Assembly (NCBI GenBank): GCA_015501585.1
Contig: JADNRY010000494.1
Location: forward strand, 1-43,633
Direction of reading: 5' to 3'
Source of the DNA: Rhodocollybia butyracea
Taxonomy: Eukaryota; Basidiomycota; Agaricomycetes; Agaricales; Omphalotaceae
Length of the DNA: 43,633 bases
Positions 20,291 to 31,754 of the stretch are shown here, piece by piece (position 1 is the first letter of the stretch; each line of letters starts with the position of its first letter). A model generated the notes under the pieces. The model made no database searches. It saw only the letters and a program-made list of their open reading frames with translations, and was not told the origin of the DNA. The position numbers were made by a program, and so were the translations under genes.

Positions 20291-20582
20291 CGTTGAGTGT
20301 TCATGGGACTGGAGGGTAAGATCTTAGGGAACCAGGCTTTGGGGATTGAGGGATTTAAAGGATCAGGCCTCTTGAAAAAGGATGATAATCCCCTCAGAGA
20401 TTAGTCTAAGATTTTCCCAAAATTTCGGACGGCTTGTCCGAACTTGGTTTCTCGCATAACCCGCTGCTTCAAGTCTAGCATCACCAGAACCTCATCTCTC
20501 AATCTCTCAATCTCTCAATCTGACCTCAAGCTCGCACAGCGCTCGAAAGAGTTCGAAGTTATCATAAAATAAAGAGGTAACC

Positions 20583-20607
20583 AAAAAAAAAAAAAAAAAA
20601 AAAAAAA
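20583..20607. repeat. A(25) homopolymer
   Basis: A run of about 25 adenines on the plus strand lies roughly 100 bp past the PKS stop codon. It may mark an old retroposition event or simply be slippage. Its exact length in an assembly is unreliable. Confidence 0.8.
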
Positions 20608-20709
20608 GTTAGTCCTATACAAATACACTATTTATCCTAATATTTAACACATCTACCAAATGCGCAGTAAACGACAAGGAGGGTAACAAGAACAGTGAAA
20701 TCTAAGCAT

Positions 20710-23700
20710 CTACACAGCAACCGGCAACAAGCTCTGCTCCTGCCAGTACCGAATCCACGCAGCGACGTGCCTCTCGCCAAGAACTTCATCATCCTCAAGA
20801 AGCCCGCGCATGGTCTTGCTCGCCCCCAGAACGACATCCATAGACAACCAAGGCCAGCCCCCACATTCCTTCGTGCGCCCGTCGCTCGCATTGTCCTCCA
20901 TCGGCGGCGAACTGGACGCAAAGTCGCGCATGCGGTCGAGCAGGGCGAACGCGGGCTAAAGAGTAATATATATTATTAGGGCAAATTCAAAACAGATAAT
21001 GCGAAAGAAAAGAAACTACGCACGTAGCGTTCGGCAGCGTCGCTGCCACCAGTAGCAACAGCAGCTTCACAGACGTTCATCCACTCGGTGAACGGCATCA
21101 TCTTCATTGGCGCGCTGCTTTTGCGTTCCTGCAGGGGAAGCAGGTGCTTGAGCATGTTGTTCATGACTGAAGTCCATGTGACTGGTCGGGGGTGGATGAC
21201 GCTCAGAGCGACGGGCGGAGGGGTACTCAGAGGATCCATGGTGATTTCGAGTACGATAGGCGCGACTTTGTTCATCGGGATCCACGAGATAATCTGTAGA
21301 AAGGTATTAAGTCCCGCAGTGCCATTGACAAGTCTTAAACACCCACCCCGCCGATGTCAGGAACAGCGTTCAACGCAATACTAGTCTTCGTGATCTTCGG
21401 GATCCATTCCTTGACTGTCCACGCTCCGGTATCGGAAGCACCAGAGAGCTGGCCAACACGGTACACTGAAGCTTGGATTCCGCTCATGGAAACAATCTAG
21501 CATAAATCCATTAGTTAAATGAATGTGAAATTGGTGAATGGGGACGTGCCTTCTCCGCGACATATTTACTCTCTCCATAACCAAACATAGCCGCCTCCCT
21601 GGAGCTCTTCAAGATATCCTCAGGCACCTCCTCGGCCCCACCGGTCTCGCCGATCCAGTTCTGCGTCGACGCGATGCTTGAGATGAAGGCGTATCGAATA
21701 CTAGCGGTGTGCGGGGAGGACAGCGCCAAATCAATGAGATTGCGTGTAGAGGCGATGTTCGGGACGAAAACCTTGAGAGCGGCGTTCAAGTCCAACCGCC
21801 AAGCATTGTCGATGATCACCGTGACCTGCTTTTGAAGAAGCTGGTACACCGACGCTGGCAAGTCGAGATCCGTTTTCGAGGTATCGCCTTCGATGAACAC
21901 AAGCTTGTTGGAATCCAAAAGTGTCACGTCGAGCTTACGGTCCTGGAATGCCGCAGTCTGACGTTCCAGAATCGTAGCAGAACTGGAGGGACGGTTCAGT
22001 GCGTACACGAGGCTGACTGAGGGGTCCTGCAACAACTCCGCAAGAAGATAAGATCCAAGTCCTCCCGTGGTACCAGTAACTAATACCACAGGGTTCGGGA
22101 GGAATGGGCCCGTCATCTTGGGCGCATTCTCGTCGAACCCGAGGGAGAACTTGCGAACGAGAGCGTCCATTTCTGCAGCTGCCTCGCCAACATCATGACG
22201 AGCAGACTCTCCAGATGGCTGAGACTCAGCCGAGCCGATGGCAAGAGCCTTCCTGGCACGGGCTTCCAGATCCAAAAGGGTGATGTCACTGAGAAGCTGC
22301 ATCTGAGAAATCATCATGAACGGTTTCAGGGCATACGAGAGTCGACCAGCAGAGATGGAGTCGAGACCGTAGGATGTTAGAGGAACCTCATCAGAGAATT
22401 CCTCATCTGCGACATCGATGAATTGTGTGACAACGGCGTAGAGGGCAGCGTGAAGATCTTCGATGGGGGCGGAACGTTTGTCGTCTGCAGTGGGAGTGAG
22501 GAGATGAGCGTAGATGGCAGAGGATCCGATAGAAGAGTTGACGGTGTTGAAGTCATACGGTGGAACGTATACATCAAACTTCTTGTCGGCAAGTTTGAGA
22601 ATACCGTCTTCTATCCAAGCGCAAAGTTCTGAATGTAATAGTGTTATCAGAATGTGACAAAAGAAAAGAAAAAGTATGACGAACCTGCGGGTGAGCAAGC
22701 AGTATAGGCCAGATGAGAAGCCTGAGTATCATCAATACCTCTAACCATAGAAGAGGTATCATTGATTGCAGGTGCGGCAATAGAAAATGCATTGCGGTAT
22801 TTCTTCAACCTTCCATCGAGAGCAGTATTCGCACTGGAAAGATTGAGCATGAGCGATAACAATGAAAGACTTGATGATTACATACCTGGTATAGTTGGTC
22901 TGAGCAGGATTTCCCCAAATCGTAATACTGGACAGCGACACAACGAAGTCCAACGCTGATACATCTGTCGCCTGCTCTAGAGCCTCCAACGTTCCTATCT
23001 TTGACTTGAAGCTCCTTGCGAAAGAATCTGCATCCTGCTGGAAGAACAACCTATCTTCAAAGATGGTTGCGAGCAGCATGACGCCTCCGAGCGAGGTGCC
23101 AGCTCGCAGGGTATTCCTGAGGAGACACTTCATAGCAGTAGGATTGGAGCCATCTGCAGCTTCAACACAGAGATCCAGGTCCGGGCGGTTGTCAAGATAA
23201 TGGAATACCGCGCAGGAAGAGAATCGGGCATTCGTTCCATGGTTTTGCGACCGGAACGAGACGTAAGGATGATGTGGCGAGCACCACGCTTTAGAAAGAA
23301 AAGAATCAGTTAATGATATATGATACAACGATGGAAGAACATACCTGGTACATCCACAATGCAGCGAAAGGGCCAAAGCTACCAACACCTCCAATAAGAA
23401 GGTAGGCTTTCTTGGCGTCAAATATCCGTTTTGCAGCTGGCACAGTCGACACGCCCTTGCTAACCGACTCTCCCCTCGCCAGGTCCAAGATGAAGGAAGC
23501 CTCGGGCCAGCTCTTCGCCAATACCTTCAAGATGTCCCTGGCTAGATAAGGATCCCTCTTCAACGAGACGAGATTGTGATCTGCGTATCCCCAGTGGACA
23601 ACGTTCGTACCGCAAGGAAGATAGGATTCGAGCATTTGATCAGATTTGGGAAGACCAGTGAGGATGATGTCCGAGCATTGGAGGTTCAGCTCAAAGAGAT

Positions 23701-26700
23701 CCGAGGGCGTAATATCCGAATTGAGTAGCTTAAGGGAAGAGGAAAAGCCGAGTGTTTTAAGGAGAGCATTGGCGATACGACCGATGCGAGTGTCGCTGTG
23801 AGTAAGGATGATGCGAGAGTTGAATCGGCTCGAGTCATTGAGGACATGGACACCAAGAGCAAGTCCACAAACCACAGCAACTGAAGCAGCGTGAGCCATA
23901 GAATGAGCATCCAGCGCAACTGGGAGCTCCGTCAAGCATCCTTCATGCACTTGAACTTGAGCACCCTGTGGCTTTGCCGTAGATACTCCGACAACACGAC
24001 GTCCCAGCAGCGATGAAGAAGTAGCTTGAGATACTACCCCCACTACCCCCCAAAGCCCAGCATCAGAGGCCGTGGAAGCTTCTAGATTAACAACGACGTC
24101 GCTATCTGAATCAGAACCAAGTTGTATCAGCAAAGATCCCTTGGTTGAAGGATTAGACATGGGCATGATCCTCGGCACAGTAATCTTCAAATCATTGCCT
24201 ACAACGAACTCGTTTTCTGGCCCTGTCTGGGGAAGATATTTCAATATGATGTATCCACGAGCACCGGGGTCCGAGATGGATGCGGCGAATGAGGCTGCAC
24301 GAAGATTGAAATATGGGAATTCGCGAACAAGCGTACGGAAGAACCCAGACAACGCATGCGAGTCTGGGCCTTCATTGGACACGATCCATATGGGGAGAAT
24401 GTATCCTTCTGCAAAAGTGCTAAGACGTGATTGAAGGGCAGTTTCCTTGCCGATTACGTATTCGAGGAACGTGTCGGGAAGGGATAAGCCAGTAGTGAGA
24501 GCGTCGGGAATGGCAGGTCGGCGTGCTTCGACCAAAGAATCAGACTGGAAGAGTCGGGAGATAATAATACCGTCAAAGCCAGCTAAGCCGAGGGGAGTAG
24601 AAAAGGCACTCGTGGACGTGAAGTATTCATCTGAATCACCGCTCTTAGCGCCAAGGAGCAAGGAGCCTCCAGGAACGAGGAGAGCGTTCAGTTCTTGGAA
24701 GGTTTGCACGTAGTTGGTTAACTCGGGAACTGTGACACTGACAATAACATCCACGGCTGAGGGAAGAGAATTGGCAGCACCAAGCTGATATTCCAAAACT
24801 TCGTGAAGTTCTGGAAGAGCAGCGACGGGTACCGACTTTGGCTCAGTCGAAGCAATAGCATAGAGGGGTCGCTGGCCTCCAGCTTGCGTGACCATTTCGG
24901 CGAGAACCTGACCAAGAGGCTCGGATCCTGTTGTTTTCCGTCAGTAGGGTACAATTACAAACAAAGCAGAAAACATACCAGAGGAATGCAACTCCAAGAT
25001 TCTTATACATTTCTTTTCACACTTGTTGATGATATAGTCGAATAGCTCACGACAACGATTCGTAATAGAGAGTCTCAGCGAAGCTTCCTTTCCAGGACTT
25101 GCTTCGTTAGATCCAAACCCAGAGTCATGCTAGAATATCGTCAGAGATTGCAATGGTTCACGGTAAAGGGAGACTCACAATTTCAGCAGGAGGTGCGATG
25201 ATACCATAGGATTGGTACTGCAGCTCAAAACGGGTTGCAACTTCTTGCGGTGGGACCTGGAAGTGACGGGCGACCGAGAAGCCTTGTAGGGCACAAAGCG
25301 AAGCGCCAGTCGCGTCGAGCAAGGCAATATCATAAATGAGATACTCTGAAATAAGGATAATGTCAGTGAGAGATTCAATGAATAGAGCTCGCACGAACCT
25401 GGATCCCAGGTAGTAAACTTGATGTGAGCAAAGACATATTGCGTAGCCATACGAGCCGGCGTGAATTCGTCGTACAGAACGACGGAGTTGGCACTTGCAG
25501 GAAGGAAGTAGACGTTCGGGTCCGTGACTTTGGTGAACGCAGGATGGACACAGACATGGAAGCACGAGTCCAGTATCGCAGGATGAAGAATGTAATTACC
25601 GTCACTAGATATTTATGAGCCCAAGTTCAGAAATAATACGAGAGGAGAGGGGCGTACCGAGCAAGATTATCGTCTATAGCTTTAATACGAACTAAAGCTT
25701 CACGATCGCCTATATAGACTTCATCAACGCGTCTGAAGCTATCGCCATACTGAGCGAATGTCTTAAGGTATGTATAGAAATCTGTGAGATATGTTCAGCA
25801 TGTTGAGCAGAACAATGACCAAAAATTCCCCGTTACCTTCCGTATTGTACAGAGTCGAACGCTTCCTGATTTGAGCCAGCGGAACGGCCTCTGAAGGTGC
25901 AGGGCCAGCAAGTTTTGTTGAAAAATACCCATCTGCATGCAATTTCCAGTTCTGTATCTAAGTGAAGGTCAATGACTGCAGCAAAGACATGAACCGCCAG
26001 CAAACATACATCGTGATCGTAGAACAAGGGAGCTCCTGGTGCGGCCCGAGACTTCACCGAATATTTTGATCCGTCGGCTGATACGCTGACCATTGGCGGA
26101 GTGGTTGCCGAGAGTGAAAGAATAGAATGAAACTTGACTTTCCACAGCATCCGAGCGCCCATCTCCAGTCCCTGTTCATTTGGCATTCAGCGCTCAGCTT
26201 CCAGACCTCCTTAACCGAAAGACTTACCATCTCGATAAATCCAGCAGCAGGCATGATTGGTTCCGAATTGATCAAATGGTCAGCAAGTTCAGGATGGGTA
26301 CCAACGTTGATTCTCAAGTCAGGAAAGTTCAGCGGTCCCTTCCTCTTGTTCATCTGCCTGTGTAATGTTGTAGACACCTCTGGCCAATACTCTATATTTT
26401 TCTTCACAAATGGATATGCCGGTGTCGAAATTCTCGGTGCTCGTCCTTTCCAACCACAAAGACCCGCAAAATCAATACCGTTGTACCCAGCGGCGGCAAT
26501 AGTTCCGAGAGCAGTGAGTAAGGACTCGTGCTCCATATGTGGAGTAATGTTCTTTGATCTGCGCATGGGGCAGATGGTGGAAGAGACGCCGAGTTCTTGA
26601 ACATAGGATGCGAGAACAGGGTGCGGGCTCATCTCCACAACGAAAGCTCCGGGATTCTCACTTGTCAAGACACCCATTGTATCGGCGAAGAGGACAGCGT

Positions 26701-29588
26701 TACGAGTGTTGACCCAGAAGTATTCCTGATCGTACTTCTCAATAACAGCCCCGGTACAAGTAGAGTAAGTCTTGACTTTCGTTGTGTACTCGCCAGGATA
26801 GCGCTCGAACACATCATTCACCGCGGCTCGGTACTCCTTCTCGCAGATCTCCATCGCCCGTGAATGGATAGGCACCCGAGTCATAATCTTCTTGGCCATA
26901 AATCCTCCTTTCGTGGCAAGTGCAACGGCTTCGTCGATGAGCTTCGTGTGTCCAGCAAGGGCAACAGCTTCTGGGCTGTTGTAGCATGCAATATCAAGAA
27001 CAAGATCTTCTTCGGATCTGGATCTCGCAACGACACTGCGGACAATTCGCTGAGCATCTTCAGGAGAACAAGATACTGCTGCCATGGTGCCTTCGAGCTT
27101 TTCTTCAACTATAGCCATGGCGATTCCACGAGCAATACTAATCTCGAACGCCATCTCTTTACTTCCAGCTCCGGATGCGTACTACATAATTAGCAAATGT
27201 ACTGTATATATACAGATGAAAACAACTCACCATCAACGCAACTTCTCCAGCCGAATGCCCAATAAGAACATCCGGACACACACCGAAACTGGTCATCAAG
27301 TCGAACAGGGCGATATGGACCATCGTGATGGAAGGAATGATCAACGAGATAGACCAAACGGCGGGAAGCTTCTGAGCATTTGGAACCGTGTTAAAGAGAC
27401 CATAGTCTTTGATCATCGACTTGCCGGTACGTGCTTGATATATTACATCGAGGTCAAGAATTGTTTGACGAAATACTGGGAACTTGGCAAAGAGTTGACG
27501 ACCCACTACGGACAAAGGTATCAGTAAATGTGATTCAGAAACAAAGCCAAGAGAGGCTTACTATTCAGGTGCTGCGGTCCTTGTCCCGAAAACAAGAAAG
27601 CCATCGTTGGCTTCGTTCGGGGACTCAATGCAGGAGCAGAGAATGTCATCGAATCATCTCCAGGCTTCTTAAGCGCGAAGCTACGCCAGTTCATCTGCCT
27701 CGAACGGCGTCCATAAAGAACAGAGTAGTCTCTAGTCAGTTCTGGCGAAGACTTTAGAACGCTGGCGATATCTTCCCCGACTGCAGCTGCCGAACGAGGT
27801 GACAATCCAGCTGCAACCAAGAGAACTGGACCTTCCGGGAACGACTGAGGAAGTTCATAATCTGGTGCCGGGGGACTTTCAAGAACTGCGTGACCGTTTA
27901 CACCGCCGATTCCAGAGCTGCACATTGAGATGAGCAGTTTACCATTTTTAGCTCGGGGATCAAAGTTTCCGTTTCCATCGGTACTCGAAGATGAAGTTCA
28001 TCCCAGTGGATTGCAGGGTTCTGTCGGCGAAGGTTGGCTTGTGGGGGAACCTTGGAGGTACGGAATATTGACAAGACTTTGGAGAGGGATGCGAGGAAGG
28101 AGGTGATTTCCATATGCCTAGAAGAGTACGGTGTGAGATAACAGAATGGGAAGGGCAAATGAAATTAATGTCTGTACCCAACGTTTCCCTTCACACTACC
28201 AATCAACAGGTCCTCATCTTTGTTGGCGCGGGCAAACTTTTCACCAACCCAGTTGGCTTCGGCTGGATCACCAGCAGCAGTTCCTAATTGGCAACGCAAT
28301 CAGTTGTATGTATCAAGATGTACCACTGCAGACACAAACCTGTTCCGTGTACTTCGACATAATCAACCTCCGCTGGGTTCCTCCCAATACCAACATATGC
28401 ACGTTCCATAGCGTTAGCCTGAGCTTCAGCAACGGGCGCGTTAACTGGTGCGAGGGACCCACAAGACGAGACACCCGTGCCGAGAACCTATTAGAAATTT
28501 AGGTGAGATCTGCAACATACGATGATAGATCACGCACAGTTCCATAGATGTAATCATTGTCTTTCAATGCTTGGTCCAGTGGCTTTAAGACGATCACTGC
28601 AGCACCTTCGGCCCTTCCGAATCTATATTGCGATCAGCCTTCATCTCTAGAAGATCTTCGTTTACTAACCCATTTCCTCCAGCATCAAACGGCTTGCACT
28701 TTCCATCCGGGGATAAGATCGACGCTTGGGTGTAGAGGGAAAAGTCCGAAGCACTGTTCAAAGTTTGAAATCAGCGTTGAGAATTATTATCTGAGAAGTG
28801 GATTGGAGTTACCGAAGATTAAGCTGACAACCAGCCACAACTGCAACGTCACACTCTCCATCTCTAATTGCTTGAACAGCCAGATGCGTGGCAACTGCAG
28901 TGGAGCTGCAAGCAGTATCTATGGGCACTGAAGGCCCTCTAAGGTCTAGGTGGTACGAAATTTTGTTTGCAACCATACAAGGGAGTCCAGCGACGGATCC
29001 CTTGGGCTCTAATTCGTCCTTCAATGTTTTTCAGTAACTGATGTCAGTCTAGATAAGAGTACGTACCGGCTCCGCCAAAGACTGAATATCAAATGCATTA
29101 CCGGACGCATAGCATCCTACGTTCTGGCCACGGAAATCGACCCCGGAGTCCAGCAAAGCGAGAAAGCTAAGCTCTACAAGGCGCCTAGTGCTGACAGCCA
29201 TGGCGCGCGCATCCTTAGCTGCGATACCAAACTCGGTGGGATCAAAGAGACCGACGTTCTTCATGAACGAGCCATGTTCCGCATTGATCTTTCCAAGTCC
29301 CTTTCCGTGCCATCTTCAAACGTGAGGTGAGCTAGTTAGTTTATAATTAATGCCCGGAGAAATGAGCATACTCGTCGATGTTCATCCTTTCGGCGGGGAT
29401 TTTTTCGTATGACTCTTTTTTCGCCATGATGAAATCATAGAACTCATCATGTCCAAGGTTGTTAGACGAGTGTTCACCGCTAGGTAGCTCAGTGGCAATT
29501 CCAATCTTCAGCAACGCCGAAATTAAATCCAGCACAGAGGGCGTGAGGATGTGCAAACACTCACGATGGCAATGGGGGCCTTTGACAT
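20710..29588 (-). CDS. Reducing polyketide synthase, KS-AT-DH-(MT)-(ER)-KR-ACP-thioester reductase
   Basis: The model has 24 exons and about 2541 residues: 29588-29565, 29505-29372, 29313-29067, 29018-28813, 28753-28670, 28622-28538, 28487-28340, 28283-28178, 28117-27562, 27505-27231, 27181-26228, 26171-26010, 25951-25837, 25781-25658, 25604-25399, 25345-25179, 25129-24979, 24927-23345, 23288-22886, 22833-22685, 22628-21550, 21496-21347, 21293-21024, 20955-20710. KS has C172, H307 and H346. AT has Gly-His-Ser-Ala-Gly-Glu (S615). DH has H924 and D1086. The MT region (about 1235-1290) and ER-like region (about 1500-1650) lack key motifs. KR has Gly-rich 1761-1767 and Tyr1909/Asn1913. ACP has Asp-Ser at S2051. 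The terminal reductase has Gly-Thr-Thr-Gly-Gly-Leu-Gly at 2146-2152 and Tyr2311/Lys2315. It should make a beta-reduced, unsaturated chain released as aldehyde or alcohol. Exons 9 and 19 each contain a one-base frame break (about 27956 and 23205). Intron 21 is GC-AG. Confidence 0.92.
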
Positions 29589-29668
29589 GACTCTAGGTTT
29601 GAAGATACGAGATAGAAGGGGAGGAAAGATTGAGGAAAGATTGTAGATCTAGAGGATCAAAGGTTGTG

Positions 29669-29675
29669 TTATATA
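29669..29675 (-). promoter_or_regulatory. TATA-like box of the PKS gene
   Basis: TATATAA on the minus strand, 81 bp upstream of the PKS start codon. The spacing is acceptable for a fungal core promoter. Confidence 0.5.
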
Positions 29676-29689
29676 GGAACGATTAAGAG

Positions 29690-31750
29690 TGTCCCGCTTG
29701 ATATCCAGTAAGTATCTCGTAAATATTTTTTTGCTTCATCTGTGGATAAAATAACTTCAAGGGAGGGACAAGACTGCAGAATGACAGGTATTGATGTATC
29801 CGTCTCACTGAGAGTAGCTGTAACCCCTTGCGTAGTGTACAAGGACCCTAGATCTGACCCAAATCGTCCTCCAATTCCTAAAAAGGCTTCTGATGACTGA
29901 CCCGTTGCGACAGTGTTTACGGGCTGTACACTGTAGGAGAATTTTTAGAATGATCGGGTTTGTAATAGCTCGAAAAGCGGACAGCAATATGATGCTATTG
30001 CATTAAAACGGGGGCTGCTGGAGCCGACTAAACAGTGAGCAAGATACTGCAAATTTTATTATTATGGACGTATTACAAGTAGCACATAGCGAGGCGGTTT
30101 ATATATTCTTATGCTCCCGGGCCTATTAGAAGCTGCTCTGCCCTAAGAGGGCGAGCGAGGCGTCAAAATATGGTCAAAATATGACCGTCCTGACCATATT
30201 TTACCAAAAATTAGACCCATTTTTGACCGAACCATTACCTCGAACCGTTCCTGCCCCTCTAAACTGGGGTACTACTAGGAGTATACTAGGGGTGTACGAC
30301 ATTCTCGGACCTCAGAGTAACGACGTTTGTACCTATGCTGGCCTTATCTCAACACTGCAAATATTGAATAGAGCATATCTACAATGATGATTCATAAAGC
30401 TATAAAAAGCTTGCTCTTTTGTCTTTGGTATCGGCGGAAGACCTCGGAAGACGGATAGACACTTCAACGCCTGTCATACTGTTTTTTCGATTGCATCTAC
30501 GAGCAGCGCCTGGGGAAAAGATACTGGGTGACTTCCCGCAATAGTGAAACGGCAATAATCCTCAATAATCTCGATTCACTTTACCGATTTTTGATGGTGG
30601 ATGGCAATTCAAAATCGACTCAACCCTCGCATCAAAACTCGGTTGTAATGTAATCAGCAAACTTGATGAAGACGCAGGAAAATGGCTCTCCCTCCGAAAA
30701 CATTAATCAACCGGTTTTGGCTTCTTACCGGAAGTCATCTACCCGGTAGGTAGTTGCCAAGCCTTCAAGGCAGTAAAAATACCAAGTCGCCTCTAATTGA
30801 CATTCATGCGGCCGCCACGAGAATACTTAGCATACGTACACTCAGCGTACATGTCTCCTGCAAATTAACATTGTAGTACCACTGACTCTGAATAAAATTT
30901 ACACCTTGGCCTGGTAATGCCCTGTTGTTTGATAATGAAGGTACTGTGTTTCCGAGTCGCTGCCACTTAAAGCAATCTTGAGATATAACAGGCACTTGCG
31001 TGCTCCTCGGGTACACCATATGTACATATGACGGTACGAACTCATCGGATTATCGTCCCCTGGGCCCGTAGAGCTACGGAAACTCGGTCGCTATAGACTC
31101 GGACGGCGATCAACATCACTACAAGCATCTAAGCACTCTGGTGGATCGGTGGTTTGCAATGTTGTCATTAAACCTTAATAACCTGGAAACTCGTAGTAGA
31201 AATCAAAACTGATCCCCGATTGTCTGGCATGACTTGACCAAGCCTGACCAAGCCTAAACTCATACCTTATTTAAAGATTTGGTGAGAGCATGTCAAGAGA
31301 GCGTACTTGCTTCACTGTATACATGATGAACACTTTAAATAAAAGAATCACGACAATGAATGAGTCAGTGCATTGGTAAACATGAATAGCAGAGGAACCA
31401 GGGGCAGATAGTAGCCCTAAGGTACCATCTGGAAGGAGGATTGGTTACCGATAAAGCTTCTAATTTTAGTGGTCAAACGCGAAAACCAACATTGCGTATG
31501 TGAAAGGAAAATAAATGAAATACCACCAAATCGTTCTTTCTTTGGTCTCAATACATTGTTGTAACCAGCGTATTCAAGCTTGAAAGCATCCAGCGATTTG
31601 CCATGTCATCATGTTGCGTTTCGCGCATCAAATGAGGGTCATACCAATTTGAATTAGAAATATAATTCACTCTAAGTGATAAGTACGAGAAGGCGTATAC
31701 ATCTAACTAGCAATAGTTGAGAGTCCAAAAAACAGCACGAGAGTGTGCTC
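29690..31750. other. PKS upstream region, no gene seen
   Basis: About 2 kb between the PKS promoter and the 3' end of the MFS gene. Only short frames with no motif are present. The sequence is AT-rich with scattered small inverted repeats, the clearest at 30165-30202. It is probably PKS regulatory DNA plus the MFS 3' region. Confidence 0.6.
30165..30202. repeat. Perfect 12-bp inverted repeat upstream of the PKS
   Basis: AAAATATGGTCA and its exact reverse complement are separated by 14 bp. The spacer holds a further ATGACC, so TGGTCA/TGACC half-sites occur three times in 38 bp. The spacing could suit a dimeric regulator. It lies about 580 bp upstream of the PKS start codon. Confidence 0.6.
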
Positions 31751-31754
31751 TATT

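Noticed and set aside
20637..20979. Frames on both strands around the PKS 3' end
   Set aside because: They are shadows of the last PKS exon, whose frame ends at 20710.
23170..23270. An intron to explain the KR frame break
   Set aside because: The GTATTC donor gives the wrong phase with both available AG sites, and the GTCGCA donor would delete about 30 conserved-looking residues.
23306..23421. KR exon extended without an intron (tail ending Tyr-Gln-Val-Cys-Ser-Ser)
   Set aside because: A GTATGT donor directly after Tyr-Gln and a TAAAG acceptor restore the conserved Arg-Gly-Ala-Arg-His reading.
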